From contig JAEZUE010000058.1 in assembly GCA_023443455.1 (NCBI GenBank), positions 1 through 64,000 on the forward strand: 64,000 nt of DNA. The letters run 5' to 3'. The translations under genes were made by a program, and so were the position numbers. The notes beneath the pieces are model-generated. The model was not told where the DNA came from. It saw only the letters and a list, made by a program, of their open reading frames with translations, and made no database searches. This DNA is from Verrucomicrobiota bacterium. Lineage in GTDB: Bacteria > Verrucomicrobiota > Verrucomicrobiia > Opitutales > Opitutaceae. This document shows, piece after piece, positions 17,211 through 25,517 of this stretch. How positions within the stretch are numbered: position 1 is the first letter of the stretch; each line of letters begins with the position of its first letter.

Positions 17211-17587
17211 GGTGGGGTTATAGCAGATTCGCCCGGTCCCCGTCTAGGGGCACGACGACGATTGGGGCTCTTTGACGTGATAGATGGATAAAAGCGCACC
17301 CCACCTGTGCCGTGGTTACAAATGGCTCTAGTCCATTTTAAGTTCAAGTGGGCGCCTCCCGACGAAGTCTGCCTTCCGATTGACGGCCTGACATTCTTCA
17401 CCGGTACCGGCTCCCGAAGGAGAATAAAGGGCCGAGAGCGTGATAATGAACAACACGAACACCGCAGGGTGCGGGGGAAACCGTAGACCCCGCCCGACGC
17501 TCGTCAAACGGCCTTTTCGCCATTCGGCCTCCCCGGGCGCGAGACAAACCCGGTTGCACGCCCGCACCACTTCTGCACTCTGCCCCC
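17211..17587. other. 377-bp spacer, partly low GC
   Basis: The spacer between the minus-strand unknown gene and the plus-strand cytochrome must hold both promoters. The stretch 17270-17350 is clearly lower in GC than the surroundings and contains a 54-codon open frame (17322-17486) described separately. No FNR-type or REP sequence was recognised here. Confidence 0.6.
17322..17486 (+). pseudogene. Possible remnant of an AAA/SMC-type ATPase N-terminus
   Basis: A 54-codon frame begins MALVHFKFKWAPPDEVCLPI and runs to DGLTFFTGTGS, then becomes Arg/Lys-rich and stops. The opening resembles the first 30 residues of OLD/RecF/SMC-like ATPases, which start with a strand, a leu-pro-gly turn and then LTxxxGxNGSGKS. 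The Walker A lysine is missing because the frame diverges just there. The lower GC suggests a degraded acquired gene. A chance resemblance is quite possible. Confidence 0.25.
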
Positions 17588-19729
17588 ATGCCCAGCGCAA
17601 CCCCCGCTCGGTCCGCCCCGTCGCCGCGTATCCGCTTGTTCCTCATACTCGGCTGCGCCCTCCTCCTGGCCACCGCGACGGCCGCCCCGGAAAACGGCGA
17701 GTGCTTCGACTGCCACGACGCGATCGCCTCCGGTCCGCCCGCCGCGAAGACGCCGGGCATGGCGCCCGCAGTCGCCATCGGCCTGCTCAAGGGGTCGGTC
17801 CATCGCGACCTCGCCTGCGTCTCCTGCCACGCCGACATCGAGGACATCCCGCACGCCGACTCGCTGGCGCCGGCGCAGTGCGCCTCCTGCCACGAGTCCA
17901 TGGCCAATGAATACGCCGCGAGCATCCATGGGGTCAGCCACCAGCTGGGCAGCTCGGGCGCGGCGGGCTGCGCCGACTGCCACGGCAGCCACGACATCGT
18001 GCCGGTGCACGCGCTCACCAGCCCGGTGTTCAAGTTCAACCTCCCGCGCACCTGCGCCAAGTGCCACAGCAACGCCCAGCTCGCCGCCGAGTACCAGATG
18101 CCGCAACCCGAGGCCGCGAGCCACTACATGGAGAGCATCCACGGCCGCGCCCTGCTCCAGATGGGGCTGGTCGTGGCGCCCTCCTGCAACGACTGCCACG
18201 GGGTGCACGACATCCGCCGCTCCGTCGACAAGAAGTCGCGGACCAACCATCTCAACATCGCGACCACCTGCGGCCACTGCCACGTCGGGGTGGAGGAGAT
18301 CTACAACACGAGCGTGCACGGCAAGCTGCTCGCCGCGGGCGACAAACGCGGCCCGGTCTGCTCCGACTGCCACACCGCCCACGACATCGAGGCGCCGACC
18401 AACTCGCATTTCAAGGCGGGCAGCGACCAGCGCTGCGGCCAATGCCACCAGGACCGGCTCACCCACTACCGCGACACCTACCACGGCAAGGCCATGGCCC
18501 TGGGCCGCCCCAACGTCGCCCCCGACGTGGCCGCCTGCTACGACTGCCACGGCCATCACGACGTGCTGCCCGTCTCGGACCCGGCCTCGCGCCTCTCGAA
18601 GGAGCGCATCGTCGAAACCTGCAGCCGTTGCCACCCGGGCATCAACGCCGCCTTCACCGAATACCGGCCGCACGCCAACCCGCTCGACCGCGTCAACTAC
18701 CCCACCCTGAACAAGGTCTTCCTGTTCATGACGACCCTGCTGGTCGGCACCTTCGGGTTCTTCGGCCTGCACACCCTCTTCTGGCTCTTCCGTTCCCTGT
18801 ATCTTTACCTCCACGACTCGAAGAAATTCCGCGAGGCGAAGGTCGAGATCCAAAAGGACGACGAGTGGTTCACCCGCTTCAATCCCTACGAACGCTTCCT
18901 GCACCTGATGGTGGTCACCAGCTTCCTGCTGTTGGTCGTCACCGGCATGCCCCTGAAGTTCTACAGCTCCGACTGGGCGCACACGATCTTCGACCTGCTC
19001 GGCGGGGCCGAGGTCGCCCGCTCGCTCCATCACTTCGGCGCGATCGTCACCTTCGCGTATTTCGCGTTGCACCTCACCTCCCTCGCCGTGTCGCTCTGGC
19101 GCCGCCGCGGCGCACTGCGCGATCCGGAGACCGGCCGCCTGCGCTTCTCCCGCCTCCGGGCCGCCGTGTTCGGCCCCGACTCGATGGTGCCCTCGTTCCA
19201 GGACTGGCACGATCTGGTCGCCCACAACCGGTGGTTCTTCGGCAAGGGCCCGAAACCGCAGTTCGACCGCTGGACCTATTGGGAACGCTTCGACTACTTC
19301 GCCGTGTTCTGGGGCGTGTTCGCCATCGGCGTCTCCGGACTGGTGCTCTGGTTCCCGGCGTTCTTCACCCGTTTCCTCCCGGGCTGGATCATCAACATCG
19401 CGCACGTCGTGCATTCCGACGAGGCGCTGCTGGCGGCCGGTTTCATCTTCACCTTCCACTTCTTCAATACCCACTTCCGCCTCGAGAAATTCCCGATGGA
19501 CACGGTGATCTTCTCGGGCCGCATCTCGAAGAGCGAACTGCTCCACGAGCGCAGGCGCTGGTACGACCGCCTCGTCGCCGAAGGCCGGCTGGAAGACCAC
19601 CGGGTCAAGGACGACTGGGAGGGCCGCCGCCCGATCGCCCGCACCTTCGGCTTCCTCTTCTTCGGGCTCGGACTGCTGCTGCTCGCCCTGATCGTCTTCG
19701 CCATGGGGTCGCGACTCCTGCACCATTGA
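17588..19729 (+). CDS. Multiheme cytochrome c / cytochrome b fusion protein
   Basis: 713-residue exported and membrane-anchored redox protein. A signal-like hydrophobic stretch (residues about 15-33) precedes a periplasmic domain with 11 CXXCH heme c sites: CFDCH, CVSCH, CASCH, CADCH, CAKCH, CNDCH, CGHCH, CSDCH, CGQCH, CYDCH and CSRCH. From about residue 375 there is a membrane part of several helices with histidines placed as in b-type cytochromes (YERFLHLMVVTSFLLL, SLHHFGAIVTFAYFALHL, IAHVVHSDEALLAAGFIFTF). The architecture resembles CbcL of Geobacter, a quinol-linked inner-membrane c/b fusion. It probably takes electrons from quinol and passes them to periplasmic acceptors. No partner gene is adjacent. 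Downstream lies repeat-rich spacer. Confidence 0.9.
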   Translation: MPSATPARSAPSPRIRLFLILGCALLLATATAAPENGECFDCHDAIASGPPAAKTPGMAPAVAIGLLKGSVHRDLACVSCHADIEDIPHADSLAPAQCASCHESMANEYAASIHGVSHQLGSSGAAGCADCHGSHDIVPVHALTSPVFKFNLPRTCAKCHSNAQLAAEYQMPQPEAASHYMESIHGRALLQMGLVVAPSCNDCHGVHDIRRSVDKKSRTNHLNIATTCGHCHVGVEEIYNTSVHGKLLAAGDKRGPVCSDCHTAHDIEAPTNSHFKAGSDQRCGQCHQDRLTHYRDTYHGKAMALGRPNVAPDVAACYDCHGHHDVLPVSDPASRLSKERIVETCSRCHPGINAAFTEYRPHANPLDRVNYPTLNKVFLFMTTLLVGTFGFFGLHTLFWLFRSLYLYLHDSKKFREAKVEIQKDDEWFTRFNPYERFLHLMVVTSFLLLVVTGMPLKFYSSDWAHTIFDLLGGAEVARSLHHFGAIVTFAYFALHLTSLAVSLWRRRGALRDPETGRLRFSRLRAAVFGPDSMVPSFQDWHDLVAHNRWFFGKGPKPQFDRWTYWERFDYFAVFWGVFAIGVSGLVLWFPAFFTRFLPGWIINIAHVVHSDEALLAAGFIFTFHFFNTHFRLEKFPMDTVIFSGRISKSELLHERRRWYDRLVAEGRLEDHRVKDDWEGRRPIARTFGFLFFGLGLLLLALIVFAMGSRLLHH

Positions 19730-19879
19730 TCCGGATCCCGCACCGCAACGGCAGCGCCAAGGCCTCGCCTGCACATGGAGGATCGGGACTCCGGCAAGTG
19801 GCACCGCAACGCTCTCGCCCGACGGGCAAAAGGGGCGGTTGCAGCGCGAACCGCGTTTCCTTCGAGCCGACCGAGAGGT

Positions 19880-19900
19880 GGGCGCCAGCGGCGTTCCTAC
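19880..19900 (-). repeat. GTAG-headed REP-like element
   Basis: On the minus strand it reads GTAGGAACGCCGCTGGCGCC, with a small hairpin CGCC GCT GGCG directly after the GTAG head. This is the same head-plus-hairpin design as the other REP families in the window. Confidence 0.5.
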
Positions 19901-20021
19901 CAGCGCCGCAACGAATCGGCCGTGGGGCACTCGACACGCGCCAAGCCGGCACGCGCCTGACGGTTCACCCTTCGTGTTGTCGTTGCCTTTTCAGGGACGG
20001 CAACGGCCCGACGGCTCAGCC

Positions 20022-20162
20022 GTGAGCATTCGGTCGAGTGACGAGTGACGAGCGCGGAGGGGCCGATCACCGAGCAGATCGAGCGAAGCACTCGTGCTGG
20101 AAGCTCGCCAGCGATGCTTTGGCGATCGTCCCTCGACGCTCGCCTCTCGACCGCATCATCAC
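20022..20162 (+). repeat. 141-bp interspersed repeat, copy A
   Basis: It begins GTGAGCATTCGGTCGAGTGA and ends CGCATCATCAC. The reverse complement of 39861-40001 matches it over the same 141 bp without gaps. I count about 18 differences by eye, roughly 87 percent identity. The last 62 bp also match 37219-37280. It contains inverted motifs (GATCGAGCGAAGCACTCGTG) but no open gene. Confidence 0.85.
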
Positions 20163-20165
20163 GGC

Positions 20166-21170
20166 TCAGCGCTGACCCAACGCGCTGCGATACTGGGCGA
20201 CTCCGCCCGCGATCGCCACCGCCAGCCGCTCGCGCCACGCCGGGGTCGCGATCTTGCGGGCTTCCGTGTCATTGGAAAGGTAACCGCCCTCGACGAGAAG
20301 GCCGGGGCAATCCAGATCGCGCAGCACCGCGAAGCGTGCGCGTTTCAGGCCGCGATCGTCGGTCTGCATGGCGCCCACCAGGCTGCGGTGCATCCGGTAG
20401 CCAAGCACGGCGTTCCACGGATCCTCGCCGTTGCCGGAGTGCCGCACCTTGTCGGCGGAGGTCGGCCGTTCGCTGCTGGTCGAGCGCTGGTTCTGGGGGG
20501 TGAGGATGTAAGTCTCGGTGCCCGAGACCCGCTGGTTCTCCAGCGCGTTGAAATGGATGCTGATGAAGAGGTCGGCCTTCTCCTTCGTCGCCCGGGCCGG
20601 CCGCAGCGGCAACGGAATGAAGACATCCTTCCGCCGGGTGAGAACGACGCGGTAGCCGGCCTTCTTCAGGTGGCGTTCCAAGCGCAACGCCACATCCAGC
20701 GCCATGTCCTTCTCCCTGAGCTTGAGCCGTGTGTTCTGCGCACCGTTGTCCTTACCGCCATGGCCCGCATCGATCACGATCGTGCGCAGTGCCGGCCGGG
20801 GCCCCGGAATCTTCCGCGGATCGAGGATCGGAAGCAGAAAACGGTCGCGGTCGATCCGACTGATGTAGAGCGAACTGCGATGCGCCACGGCCGGTTCGCC
20901 GAGGAACACCCGGAAACCGTCCAGCTCGAAATCTCGGCTGCCCGCCTCGAGTTCGAGACGGGTCGACTTGCCCTTGAGCACCAGCTTCTTCTGCGGCACG
21001 ACCCACGCCTTCGCCAAACCCGTCTGGCGCGCCAGATAGGTTGTATTGACATAGTCGGTGCCGTGAAGCTTCACCGAACTGCCGCCGGCGGCAGAGGCAC
21101 ACCCTGCCGCCAGCGCCAACACGCACCCGACGAGCAAGCGGCTGAAGATCGCTCGCATCATCGTCGGCAT
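20166..21170 (-). CDS. N-acetylmuramoyl-L-alanine amidase (Amidase_3), lipoprotein
   Basis: 334-residue cell-wall hydrolase that cleaves the amide between MurNAc and the stem peptide. The N-terminus (MRAIFSRLLVGCVLALAAGC) ends in a lipobox, LAAGC, predicting lipidation. The catalytic domain shows the zinc motif VIDAGHGGKDNGA, the glutamate in LREKDMALDVALRL, and SIHFNAL with the second zinc histidine. The catalytic glutamate region is LVEGGYLSNDTEA. The N-terminal about 110 residues before the amidase core could be an AMIN-like or substrate-binding part. It lies 3' of infC, six bases after that stop, and the two are probably co-transcribed. Confidence 0.92.
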   Translation of the reverse strand: MPTMMRAIFSRLLVGCVLALAAGCASAAGGSSVKLHGTDYVNTTYLARQTGLAKAWVVPQKKLVLKGKSTRLELEAGSRDFELDGFRVFLGEPAVAHRSSLYISRIDRDRFLLPILDPRKIPGPRPALRTIVIDAGHGGKDNGAQNTRLKLREKDMALDVALRLERHLKKAGYRVVLTRRKDVFIPLPLRPARATKEKADLFISIHFNALENQRVSGTETYILTPQNQRSTSSERPTSADKVRHSGNGEDPWNAVLGYRMHRSLVGAMQTDDRGLKRARFAVLRDLDCPGLLVEGGYLSNDTEARKIATPAWRERLAVAIAGGVAQYRSALGQR

Positions 21171-21175
21171 CCCGC

Positions 21176-21823
21176 TCAGGCCGGCTCGTTGCCGGCGGGA
21201 GGGGCGGACTTCGCCGCCGCCTGCTCCTCGGTGTTGAGGCGCAGCTTGCGTTTGTTCGAAGGCAAAGGGGAAACCATCACCATGATGTTGCGACCGGCGA
21301 GCTTGGCCTCCGAGTCCGGGTGACCGACGCCGGCCAGCGCCTCGATCGCGCGTTTCATCACATCGAAGCCGATCTCGGTATGGGCCATCTCGCGGCCACG
21401 GAACTTAAGCCGCAGCTTCACCTTGTTGCCCTCGTGGAGGAACAGTTCGCCATGACGGAGCTTCGTCATCAGATCATGGGGATCGATGCGGGCCGTCAGT
21501 TCGATCTCCTTGATCTTGGCCGCGCTGCTCTTCGAGGTCTTGGTCTTCTTGTTCTCCTCGTAGATGTACTTGCCGAAATCGAGGATGCGGCAGACCGGCG
21601 GGTTGGCATTGGCGGCCACCTCGACCAGATCGAGCCCCACCTGCTGGGCGAGCTTGTAGGCTTGATCCGAGGACATCACACCAAGCTGCTTGCCCTCGGG
21701 ATCGATCACGCGAACCTGGGTCGCGCGGATGCGTAGGTTGCGCCGGATGTGGGAATAAGGATCGTTGTTACGTCCACGAAAACCACCCCGATTGGGGCCG
21801 GCGAAGGATGAAGGTTTCTGCAT
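21176..21823 (-). CDS. infC: Translation initiation factor IF-3
   Basis: 215-residue factor that binds the 30S subunit and controls start-codon selection. The N-terminal domain core (IRRNLRIRATQVRVIDPEGK, then LGVMSSDQAYKLAQQVGLDLVEVA) and the C-terminal domain (RIDPHDLMTKLRHGELFL, GNKVKLRLKFRGREM, GRNIMVMVSPLPSNKR) are both present. The start MQKPSSFAGPNRGGF at 21823 gives an unusual Gly/Arg-rich leader of about 25 residues. infC genes often use ATT or other rare starts, so a shorter product is possible. rpmI and rplT, which usually follow infC, are absent here and an amidase follows instead. Confidence 0.93.
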   Translation of the reverse strand: MQKPSSFAGPNRGGFRGRNNDPYSHIRRNLRIRATQVRVIDPEGKQLGVMSSDQAYKLAQQVGLDLVEVAANANPPVCRILDFGKYIYEENKKTKTSKSSAAKIKEIELTARIDPHDLMTKLRHGELFLHEGNKVKLRLKFRGREMAHTEIGFDVMKRAIEALAGVGHPDSEAKLAGRNIMVMVSPLPSNKRKLRLNTEEQAAAKSAPPAGNEPA

Positions 21824-21940
21824 CAACAGTTCTGATTTTTTCTCTCTGCGAAGTAGTGCGAGTCGCGTTTGTCTGCACGCTCGGCCGGCAGGTTTCAACC
21901 GTTTTCTGGCCAACCTTTCACGGCGCACGCCCGGGGCGTT

Positions 21941-22882
21941 TCAATCCGGTGTTCCCAACATGACCTGCGCCCGCGCGAGTTTCTCGGCCATGCGCACCGC
22001 CGCCAGGAAGCTGCCGGAGTCGGCCTTGCCCTGCCCGGCGATCCCGTAGGCGGTGCCGTGGTCCGGGCTCGTGCGGAGGTGGGGCAGCCCGAGCGTGATG
22101 TTCACGCTGCGGTCGAAATCGATCGCCTTGAGCGGCGCCAGTCCCTGGTCGTGGTAGGCCGCGACCGTGGCGTCGAACTCACCCTTGAGCGCCCGCATGA
22201 AAACCGTGTCTCCGGGCAGCGGCTCGCTCACCCCGGGAAAAACGCGCCGGAGCCGCCGCAATTCCGCCTTCATCCACGTTTCCTCCTCGTCGCCGAGCAG
22301 ACCATGCTCACCCGCGTGGGGATTGATCCCGCATACCGCGATGCGCGGTATCTCGATGCCCTCGGCCCGACACAGCCAGGCGGCGCGCCGGATCGCGCGT
22401 GCGAGTCGTTCCGGCGTGAGCTCCCGTGACACCGCGCTCAGCGGCACATGCCAGGTCGCCAACGCCATGCGCAGCTTGCCGCCGGCAAACAGCATCGTCG
22501 GCTCCCCGCCCCAGCGCTCCGCGAAAAACTCGGTCTGGCCCACAAAGCCCGGCGCGACCTTGGCGATCCACTCCTTGCTCACCGGCCCGGTGACGACCGC
22601 GTCGAAGTCCCCATCCACGCAGCCCTGCGCCGCCACCTCCATCGCCGCGACGGCGACCCGCGCCCCGGCAACCGACGGCTTGCCCGGCTGCATCCGGTAG
22701 GCCTCGTCCCCGACCGCAACCAGCTGCGCGTCGCTGCGCCCGTGCAACTGCGCCAACCACGACTCGGGACCGAGGATGGTGACGTGCTTGAGCCCGCGCT
22801 GCTTCGCGCCGACCCAGCGTTCCACGATCTCCGGACCGACTCCCGCCGGATCCCCACAAGTGATGGCAAGACGAGGTTTCAT
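21941..22882 (-). CDS. pdxA: 4-hydroxythreonine-4-phosphate dehydrogenase
   Basis: 313-residue NAD-dependent enzyme of the DXP-dependent pyridoxal phosphate pathway. Family motifs are ITCGDPAGVGPEI at the start, VTGPVSKEWI, GINPHAGEHGLLG with a zinc histidine, AAYHDQGLAPLKAI with the second histidine, and NITLGLPHLRTSPDHGTAYG near the end. Length is normal. It is followed after 117 bp by infC and preceded by lpxA (8 bp), so aroB, the unknown gene, lpxA and pdxA probably form one minus-strand transcript. Confidence 0.96.
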   Translation of the reverse strand: MKPRLAITCGDPAGVGPEIVERWVGAKQRGLKHVTILGPESWLAQLHGRSDAQLVAVGDEAYRMQPGKPSVAGARVAVAAMEVAAQGCVDGDFDAVVTGPVSKEWIAKVAPGFVGQTEFFAERWGGEPTMLFAGGKLRMALATWHVPLSAVSRELTPERLARAIRRAAWLCRAEGIEIPRIAVCGINPHAGEHGLLGDEEETWMKAELRRLRRVFPGVSEPLPGDTVFMRALKGEFDATVAAYHDQGLAPLKAIDFDRSVNITLGLPHLRTSPDHGTAYGIAGQGKADSGSFLAAVRMAEKLARAQVMLGTPD

Positions 22883-22890
22883 GATGAGAG

Positions 22891-23655
22891 TCAGATCCCG
22901 CCGCCGTCGGTCTCCTCGGGGCCGTCGCGCCGTGCGCGGGCGAAGCCCCGCTTGCCGGCGACGAAGAACTCGAGGAAACGCCGCGCCTCGGCCGTCGCGA
23001 ACGCCCCCTCCGCCAGCGCCCGGGCGGCCACCTCGCGGATGTTTCCAGGAGTGAAATACACAACGCGGAACGCGTCCTTCAGCTCGCGGATCGCCTCGCG
23101 GGGCACACCGCGCCGCCGGAGCCCGATCAGATTCAACCCGATCACCTCGTTGCGCTCGGCGGCCATGGCGAACGGCGGTACGTCCTGGGCGATTCGCGAC
23201 GCCCCGCTGACGATCGCGCCCTCCCCGACCCGCACGAACTGGTGGAAACCCGCCGCGCCGCCGAGGAAGCAGTTCGCCCCGATGTGCACGTGCCCGGCCA
23301 GCATCACGTTGTTGGCCACGACCACGTTGTCGCCGACCACGCAGTCGTGCGCCACGTGGCTGCCGGCCATGAGGAAACAGCCCGCGCCCACCTGCGTGTC
23401 GGCCCCAGCCCGGGTGGAGCGGTTCACCGTCACCTGCTCGCGGATCGTCGTGCCGGCGCCGATGCGCACCCCGGAGGCCGTCGCGGGGTCGAAGTGGAGA
23501 TCCTGCGGGTCGCCGCCGAGCACCGCGAAGGGATGCACCGTCACCCGCTCGCCGAGCACGGTGCCGCGCCGGAGGATCGCATGGGCGTGGATGTCGCAGT
23601 CGCGACCGATCTCGACGCCGTCCTCGAGGATCGCAGTGGGATGGATTTTGCTCAT
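22891..23655 (-). CDS. lpxA: Acyl-[ACP]--UDP-N-acetylglucosamine O-acyltransferase
   Basis: 254-residue left-handed beta-helix enzyme catalysing the first step of lipid A synthesis in the cytoplasm. Hexapeptide repeats run from IHPTAILEDGVEIG through residue about 180. The catalytic histidine is in GSHVAHDCVVGDNVVVANN and the acyl-chain ruler region is GGAAGFHQFVRVGEGA. The C-terminal helical part (RELKDAFRVVYFTPGNIREV) is complete. Start ATG 23655 gives the standard MSKIHPTAI N-terminus. It shows the organism makes an LPS-containing outer membrane. It is separated from the usual lpxD/fabZ neighbours. Confidence 0.96.
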   Translation of the reverse strand: MSKIHPTAILEDGVEIGRDCDIHAHAILRRGTVLGERVTVHPFAVLGGDPQDLHFDPATASGVRIGAGTTIREQVTVNRSTRAGADTQVGAGCFLMAGSHVAHDCVVGDNVVVANNVMLAGHVHIGANCFLGGAAGFHQFVRVGEGAIVSGASRIAQDVPPFAMAAERNEVIGLNLIGLRRRGVPREAIRELKDAFRVVYFTPGNIREVAARALAEGAFATAEARRFLEFFVAGKRGFARARRDGPEETDGGGI

Positions 23656-23714
23656 GTGGGTTCGCAAGGGGGAATGGGCCGCAACGGCGTCGGTGGCGCG
23701 GGCGGGGCCGCCGC

Positions 23715-24317
23715 TCACTTCTTGAACAGGTCGAGCTGCGGGTCCTTCAGCAGATCGTAGTTCTTGAGGATGCGCATGACCTGCAGCGTATCGGATTTCC
23801 GGTAGCTCTTGTTGACCTCGATCTTGTCGATCAGGTCCATCAGCAGCGAACGGAACGAGAGGATCGCGTCGACCCCCTTCTCCTGGAGCAGCTTCACGCT
23901 CTCGCTCTTGAACGGGTCGGCCGTCGGCAGGCCCGGCAGCACGAGGATCTTGAGCAGATCCTTGCCGCCCGCCTCGTCGTTCTCGCCGGGGAAATAGCGC
24001 TCGACCTCCTTGATGACCTCGTCCTGCACGAAGCGGAAGATGTCGGGATTGCTCTTCAACGTGTTGGGCGTGAAGCGGTCGGTGTGCCAGCCCTTCACCG
24101 CGATGACCGCGCGGTGGATCTTCGGCAGCTCCGTGCCGAAGAGGAAGAAGTCCGGTTTGCCCAGCCCCTTCTGCCAGGCCGGGTTGACGACGAGCAGGTC
24201 GATCTCCTCGTCGTCGGTCTTCTTGCGCGCCGTCACCTGGTACTTGCGCACCTGGCGCACGAAGAAGCCGTTCTGCTCGAAGTACTCGCGAACAATATCC
24301 TCGTCGATGGCTGACAT
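23715..24317 (-). CDS. Conserved-looking hypothetical protein, possible nuclease-like fold
   Basis: 200-residue soluble protein that I do not recognise by name. Sequence features are MSAIDEDIVREYFEQNGFFV, then EEIDLLVVNPAWQKGLGKPDF and KIHRAVIAVKGWHTDRFTP. The C-terminal half is helical (LLMDLIDKIEVNKSYRKSD). The order acidic residue, hydrophobic strand, then VIAVKGWH is reminiscent of PD-(D/E)xK nuclease folds, with Ala where the second acidic residue would be expected. This is only a fold guess. It lies between aroB and lpxA with short spacers (49 and 59 bp) on the same strand, so it is probably expressed with these essential genes. Confidence 0.75.
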   Translation of the reverse strand: MSAIDEDIVREYFEQNGFFVRQVRKYQVTARKKTDDEEIDLLVVNPAWQKGLGKPDFFLFGTELPKIHRAVIAVKGWHTDRFTPNTLKSNPDIFRFVQDEVIKEVERYFPGENDEAGGKDLLKILVLPGLPTADPFKSESVKLLQEKGVDAILSFRSLLMDLIDKIEVNKSYRKSDTLQVMRILKNYDLLKDPQLDLFKK

Positions 24318-24365
24318 GGTGGAACCGGAGAATGGAGACGGGGCCGCGCCGCCGCAAGGGCCGGT

Positions 24366-25454
24366 TCAGACCGCCCCGAGTTCGCGCCAGACCGCCTCCA
24401 CGACGTCGGCCGGCACGTCGTCCTTGGTCGCCGCCCGCCCGATCGCCTCGAGCACCACGAAACGCAGCTTGCCCGCGCGCACCTTCTTGTCGCGCTGCAT
24501 CGCCGTCATCAGCGCCGCCACCTCCAGCGCCGGATCGAGCCGCACCGGCAAACGATGCGCCGCCACCACGATCTCGATGCGCGCCGCCTCGCCGGCGGGA
24601 AGCAGCCCGAGCCGCTCCGAAAGTTTCGCCGCCGCCACCAGCCCGAGGCCGACGCCCTCGCCGTGCAGGTAGCGCTTGTAGCCGGTCACCTGCTCGACCG
24701 CGTGGCCGAAGGTGTGGCCGAGGTTGAGCAACGCCCGGCCGCCCGAAGCCTTCGTCTCGAGCTCGTCGTCCTGCACCACCGCCGCCTTCAACGCGCAGCA
24801 CTGCCGCACGATGCCGGCCGTGCGCGGATCCGTCGCCGCCACCAGCGGCTGTGCCGTCAACTCCGCATGCAGCGCCGCGTCGCCGAGCAGTCCGTACTTC
24901 ACGATCTCCGCGGCACCCGCGGCGAACTCGCGCTCCGGCAGCGTCGCCAGAAAACCGGTATCGATGTGGACCGCCCGCGGCTGGTGAAACGCCCCGGCGA
25001 GGTTCTTCCCGGCCTTCAGGTTGATGCCGGTCTTGCCGCCCACCGAGCTGTCGACCATCGCCAACAACGTCGTGGGCACCTGCACGAAATCCACGCCGCG
25101 CAGAAACGACGCCGCCGCGTAGCCCACCAGATCGCCGATCACCCCGCCACCCACCGCCGCCACCACGGCGCCACGGTCGAGACGCTGCGTCGCGAGAAAT
25201 TCCAACACCTCGCCGAGCACAGCCACGGTCTTGCTCCCCTCGCCCGCCGGCACGGTCATCTGCGCGCAGTCCGGGAAGGCCGTCGCCAACCACTTCGGGT
25301 GCAGCCGGGCCACGGTCGCGTCGGCGATCACCGCCACTTTTCGCCCCTGTGCCCGCCAGGCGGACACCTGTTCGCCCACTCGGGGCGCCAGACCGGTGCC
25401 AAAGAAGATCGGATAACTACGTTCGGCCAATTCGACGCGAAGCTCAGATAACAT
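24366..25454 (-). CDS. aroB: 3-dehydroquinate synthase
   Basis: 362-residue NAD- and metal-dependent enzyme of the shikimate pathway that converts DAHP to 3-dehydroquinate. Motifs are VVAAVGGGVIGDLVGYAAAS (NAD/glycine loop), VPTTLLAMVDSSVGGKTGIN, NLAGAFHQP, FAAGAAEIVKYGLLGD and ALLNLGHTFGHAVE with the zinc histidine pair. ATG 25454 was chosen; a TTG at 25466 would add MIGG. It is first in the minus-strand run and divergent from the iron-uptake island, sharing the spacer with three palindromes. Confidence 0.96.
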   Translation of the reverse strand: MLSELRVELAERSYPIFFGTGLAPRVGEQVSAWRAQGRKVAVIADATVARLHPKWLATAFPDCAQMTVPAGEGSKTVAVLGEVLEFLATQRLDRGAVVAAVGGGVIGDLVGYAAASFLRGVDFVQVPTTLLAMVDSSVGGKTGINLKAGKNLAGAFHQPRAVHIDTGFLATLPEREFAAGAAEIVKYGLLGDAALHAELTAQPLVAATDPRTAGIVRQCCALKAAVVQDDELETKASGGRALLNLGHTFGHAVEQVTGYKRYLHGEGVGLGLVAAAKLSERLGLLPAGEAARIEIVVAAHRLPVRLDPALEVAALMTAMQRDKKVRAGKLRFVVLEAIGRAATKDDVPADVVEAVWRELGAV

Positions 25455-25517
25455 GCCGCCGATCAACGGCTAAAGATTCTTCGCCGTCAACTCCACGCTT
25501 CGACCGCCAGCGTCTAT

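Larger units (their letters stand above)
19730..20165. other. 436-bp repeat-rich spacer between convergent genes
   Basis: No gene is supported. The stretch contains a minus-strand GTAG-type REP-like hairpin near 19880-19900 and copy A of the 141-bp repeat (20022-20162), which ends 4 bp before the amidase stop codon. The rest has no feature I can name. Confidence 0.7.
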
